Shown: positions 6,543 through 6,965 of the stretch, in pieces
Position numbering within the stretch: position 1 is the first letter of the stretch
How the letters are laid out: every line of letters begins with the position of its first letter
NCBI GenBank assembly: GCA_900554395.1
Contig: USHB01000075.1
Span: forward strand, 1-6,965
Reading direction: 5' to 3'
Source: an uncultured Phascolarctobacterium sp.
GTDB taxonomy: Bacteria; Bacillota; Negativicutes; Acidaminococcales; Acidaminococcaceae
Length of the DNA: 6,965 nt
Position numbers and translations under genes: made by a program
The notes under the pieces: model-generated
What the model saw: only the letters and a program-made list of their open reading frames with translations
What the model was told of the DNA's origin: nothing
The model's database searches: none

Positions 6543-6733
6543 AAAATTTCCCCGCAATGCCGTCCTGCCCAATGTTTTGAACCTGCATGTGCAGGTGGGT
6601 GCCCTCCCGCCTACCGCAAAAGTCCCCTCGAGAGGGCTTGTTTTTAATAGGCGGAGCTCAATTCCAGGCTCCCTAGGTAAGTGTGTTGGCTCAAAACTAA
6701 AAGGCAATGTAACGAAAACACCGCAGGGGAATT
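6543..6733 (-). ncRNA. ssrS: 6S RNA (SsrS/BsrA type)
   Basis: 6S RNA mimics an open promoter and binds sigma-70/sigma-A RNA polymerase holoenzyme to damp transcription in slow growth. On the minus strand the 5' TTCCCC-T-GCGGTG (from about 6731) pairs with 3' CATTGCGGGGAA (about 6559-6548), a 12-bp closing stem with one bulge and two G-U pairs, followed by AATTTTTTT. An inner stem pairs GTTTTGAGCC (6688-6697) with GGTTCAAAAC (6574-6583). The terminal stem pairs CTCC and GCCTAT (about 6656-6646) with GTAGGC-G-GGAG (about 6614-6604), topped by a CCCTC/GGGG hairpin with a TCGA loop. A small ACCTGC/GCAGGT hairpin lies in the 3' half and competes with the inner stem. The length of about 190 nt fits 6S RNA. 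B. subtilis bsrA likewise lies just upstream of yrvM (tcdA), as I recall. The ends are estimated from the TATAAT box and the U-run. Confidence 0.87.
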
Positions 6734-6739
6734 TGCTCC

Positions 6740-6745
6740 ATTATA
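6740..6745 (-). promoter_or_regulatory. Proximal 6S RNA promoter (-10 box)
   Basis: A perfect TATAAT on the minus strand lies seven bases before the predicted 5' end at about 6733, where the closing stem begins. The -35 position with a 17-nt spacer (6763-6768) reads TAGATT, a weak match. The fit between this box and the structural 5' end is the main reason for choosing it. Confidence 0.62.
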
Positions 6746-6777
6746 AGACCGGCTCAAGCGCCAATCTATCTATATAT

Positions 6778-6806
6778 AATATAGCAAAATTTGCGTAAAA
6801 TCACAA
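6778..6806 (-). promoter_or_regulatory. Possible distal promoter for a 6S precursor
   Basis: On the minus strand TTGTGA (6801-6806) and TATATT (6778-6783) are spaced by 17 nt. Transcription would begin near 6771 and add about 38 nt to the 5' end of 6S RNA. E. coli ssrS also has a proximal and a distal promoter that gives a processed precursor, so two starts would not be surprising. The AT-rich setting makes chance matches likely. Confidence 0.4.
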
Positions 6807-6843
6807 GTGGCTGCTTATGCAAACAGTAAAAATACTCATTAAC

Positions 6844-6965
6844 TAATTAATTTATCAATATACAACAGAGTACTAAAACCCGGAGCAGGCGTTGTATTAA
6901 CTACTTAAGTATAAGTTTATCAATATCCAACAGAGTACTAAAACCGTCGTGGCTAAAATAGTCAA
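6844..6965 (-). CRISPR. Trailer end of a type II CRISPR array (partial, cut by the window edge)
   Basis: Two direct repeats lie on the minus strand 65 nt apart, starting at 6944 and 6879. Both begin GTTTTAGTACTCTG, and 28 of their first 29 bases agree. The pitch fits a 36-nt repeat (6909-6944) plus a 29-nt spacer (6880-6908). The second copy (6844-6879) loses similarity in its last 7 bases, as expected of the degenerate terminal repeat far from the leader. Bases 6945-6965 are the end of another spacer. The first 15 bases match the repeat start I recall for the S. aureus type II-A array, and GTTTTAG is typical of Cas9-associated repeats. The leader, more repeats and any cas9, cas1, cas2 or csn2 genes would lie beyond 6965. 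No cas gene, tracrRNA or separate anti-repeat is in the window. With only two copies, the exact repeat/spacer boundary is uncertain. Confidence 0.85.

Noticed and set aside
6531..6707. N-terminal extension of tcdA (59 extra codons from 6707)
   Set aside because: The stretch is rich in inverted repeats that form a 6S RNA fold, the predicted peptide looks like no ThiF-family N-terminus, and a strong GGAGG stands just before the ATG at 6530.
6790..6823. Inverted repeat TTTGCGTAA / TTATGCAAA as terminator of the CRISPR transcript
   Set aside because: The stem is AT-rich with a G-U pair and a 16-nt loop, and no clean T-run follows on the minus strand. It also overlaps the possible -35 box of the distal 6S promoter.
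6844..6944. Repeats as phage attachment sites, insertion sequence ends or a tracrRNA anti-repeat
   Set aside because: The copies are direct, 65 nt apart, begin with the Cas9-type GTTTTAG motif and have no integrase or transposase nearby; an anti-repeat would be in the opposite sense to its repeat.

Overview
The window is a moderate-GC bacterial chromosome segment in which every supported gene lies on the minus strand. The set (Der, PlsY, a DUF512 radical-SAM protein, UPF0735 ACT protein, TcdA-RarA behind a 6S RNA) and the strong AGGAGG-like ribosome binding sites point to a Firmicutes (Bacillota) member. A cobalamin adenosyltransferase inside the der operon makes me lean to the Negativicutes, but that placement is inference.

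Reading in the direction of transcription (right to left): at the right edge (about 6844-6965) is the trailer end of a CRISPR array, with one intact repeat, one complete 29-nt spacer, one truncated spacer and a degenerate terminal repeat. The repeat begins GTTTTAGTACTCTG, as in type II-A arrays of the Staphylococcus aureus Cas9 kind. No cas gene lies in the window. Next (about 6733-6543) is a 6S RNA, recognised by its long closing stem, inner stems, terminal hairpin, final U-run and position directly before tcdA. Its U-run abuts the tcdA ribosome binding site. tcdA (tRNA t6A cyclisation) and rarA (AAA+ replication-fork maintenance ATPase) follow as a coupled pair and end at a strong hairpin that contains the rarA stop codon.

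A second unit starts from a good sigma-A-type promoter (4447-4475) and runs DUF512/PDZ radical-SAM protein - cobO-type corrinoid adenosyltransferase - der - plsY with 10-17 nt gaps, closing at a 10-bp hairpin plus T-tract (582-609). It joins an uncharacterised Fe-S enzyme, B12 cofactor activation, 50S ribosome assembly and the first step of phospholipid synthesis.

A third unit starts at an extended -10 promoter (504-512) and encodes a UPF0735 ACT-domain protein whose frame is broken at an A6 run near 258-263. One extra A restores the whole family sequence.

Most of the window is ordinary housekeeping sequence. The parts worth a second look are the CRISPR array end, its closeness to 6S RNA without a clear terminator between them, and the ACT frameshift.
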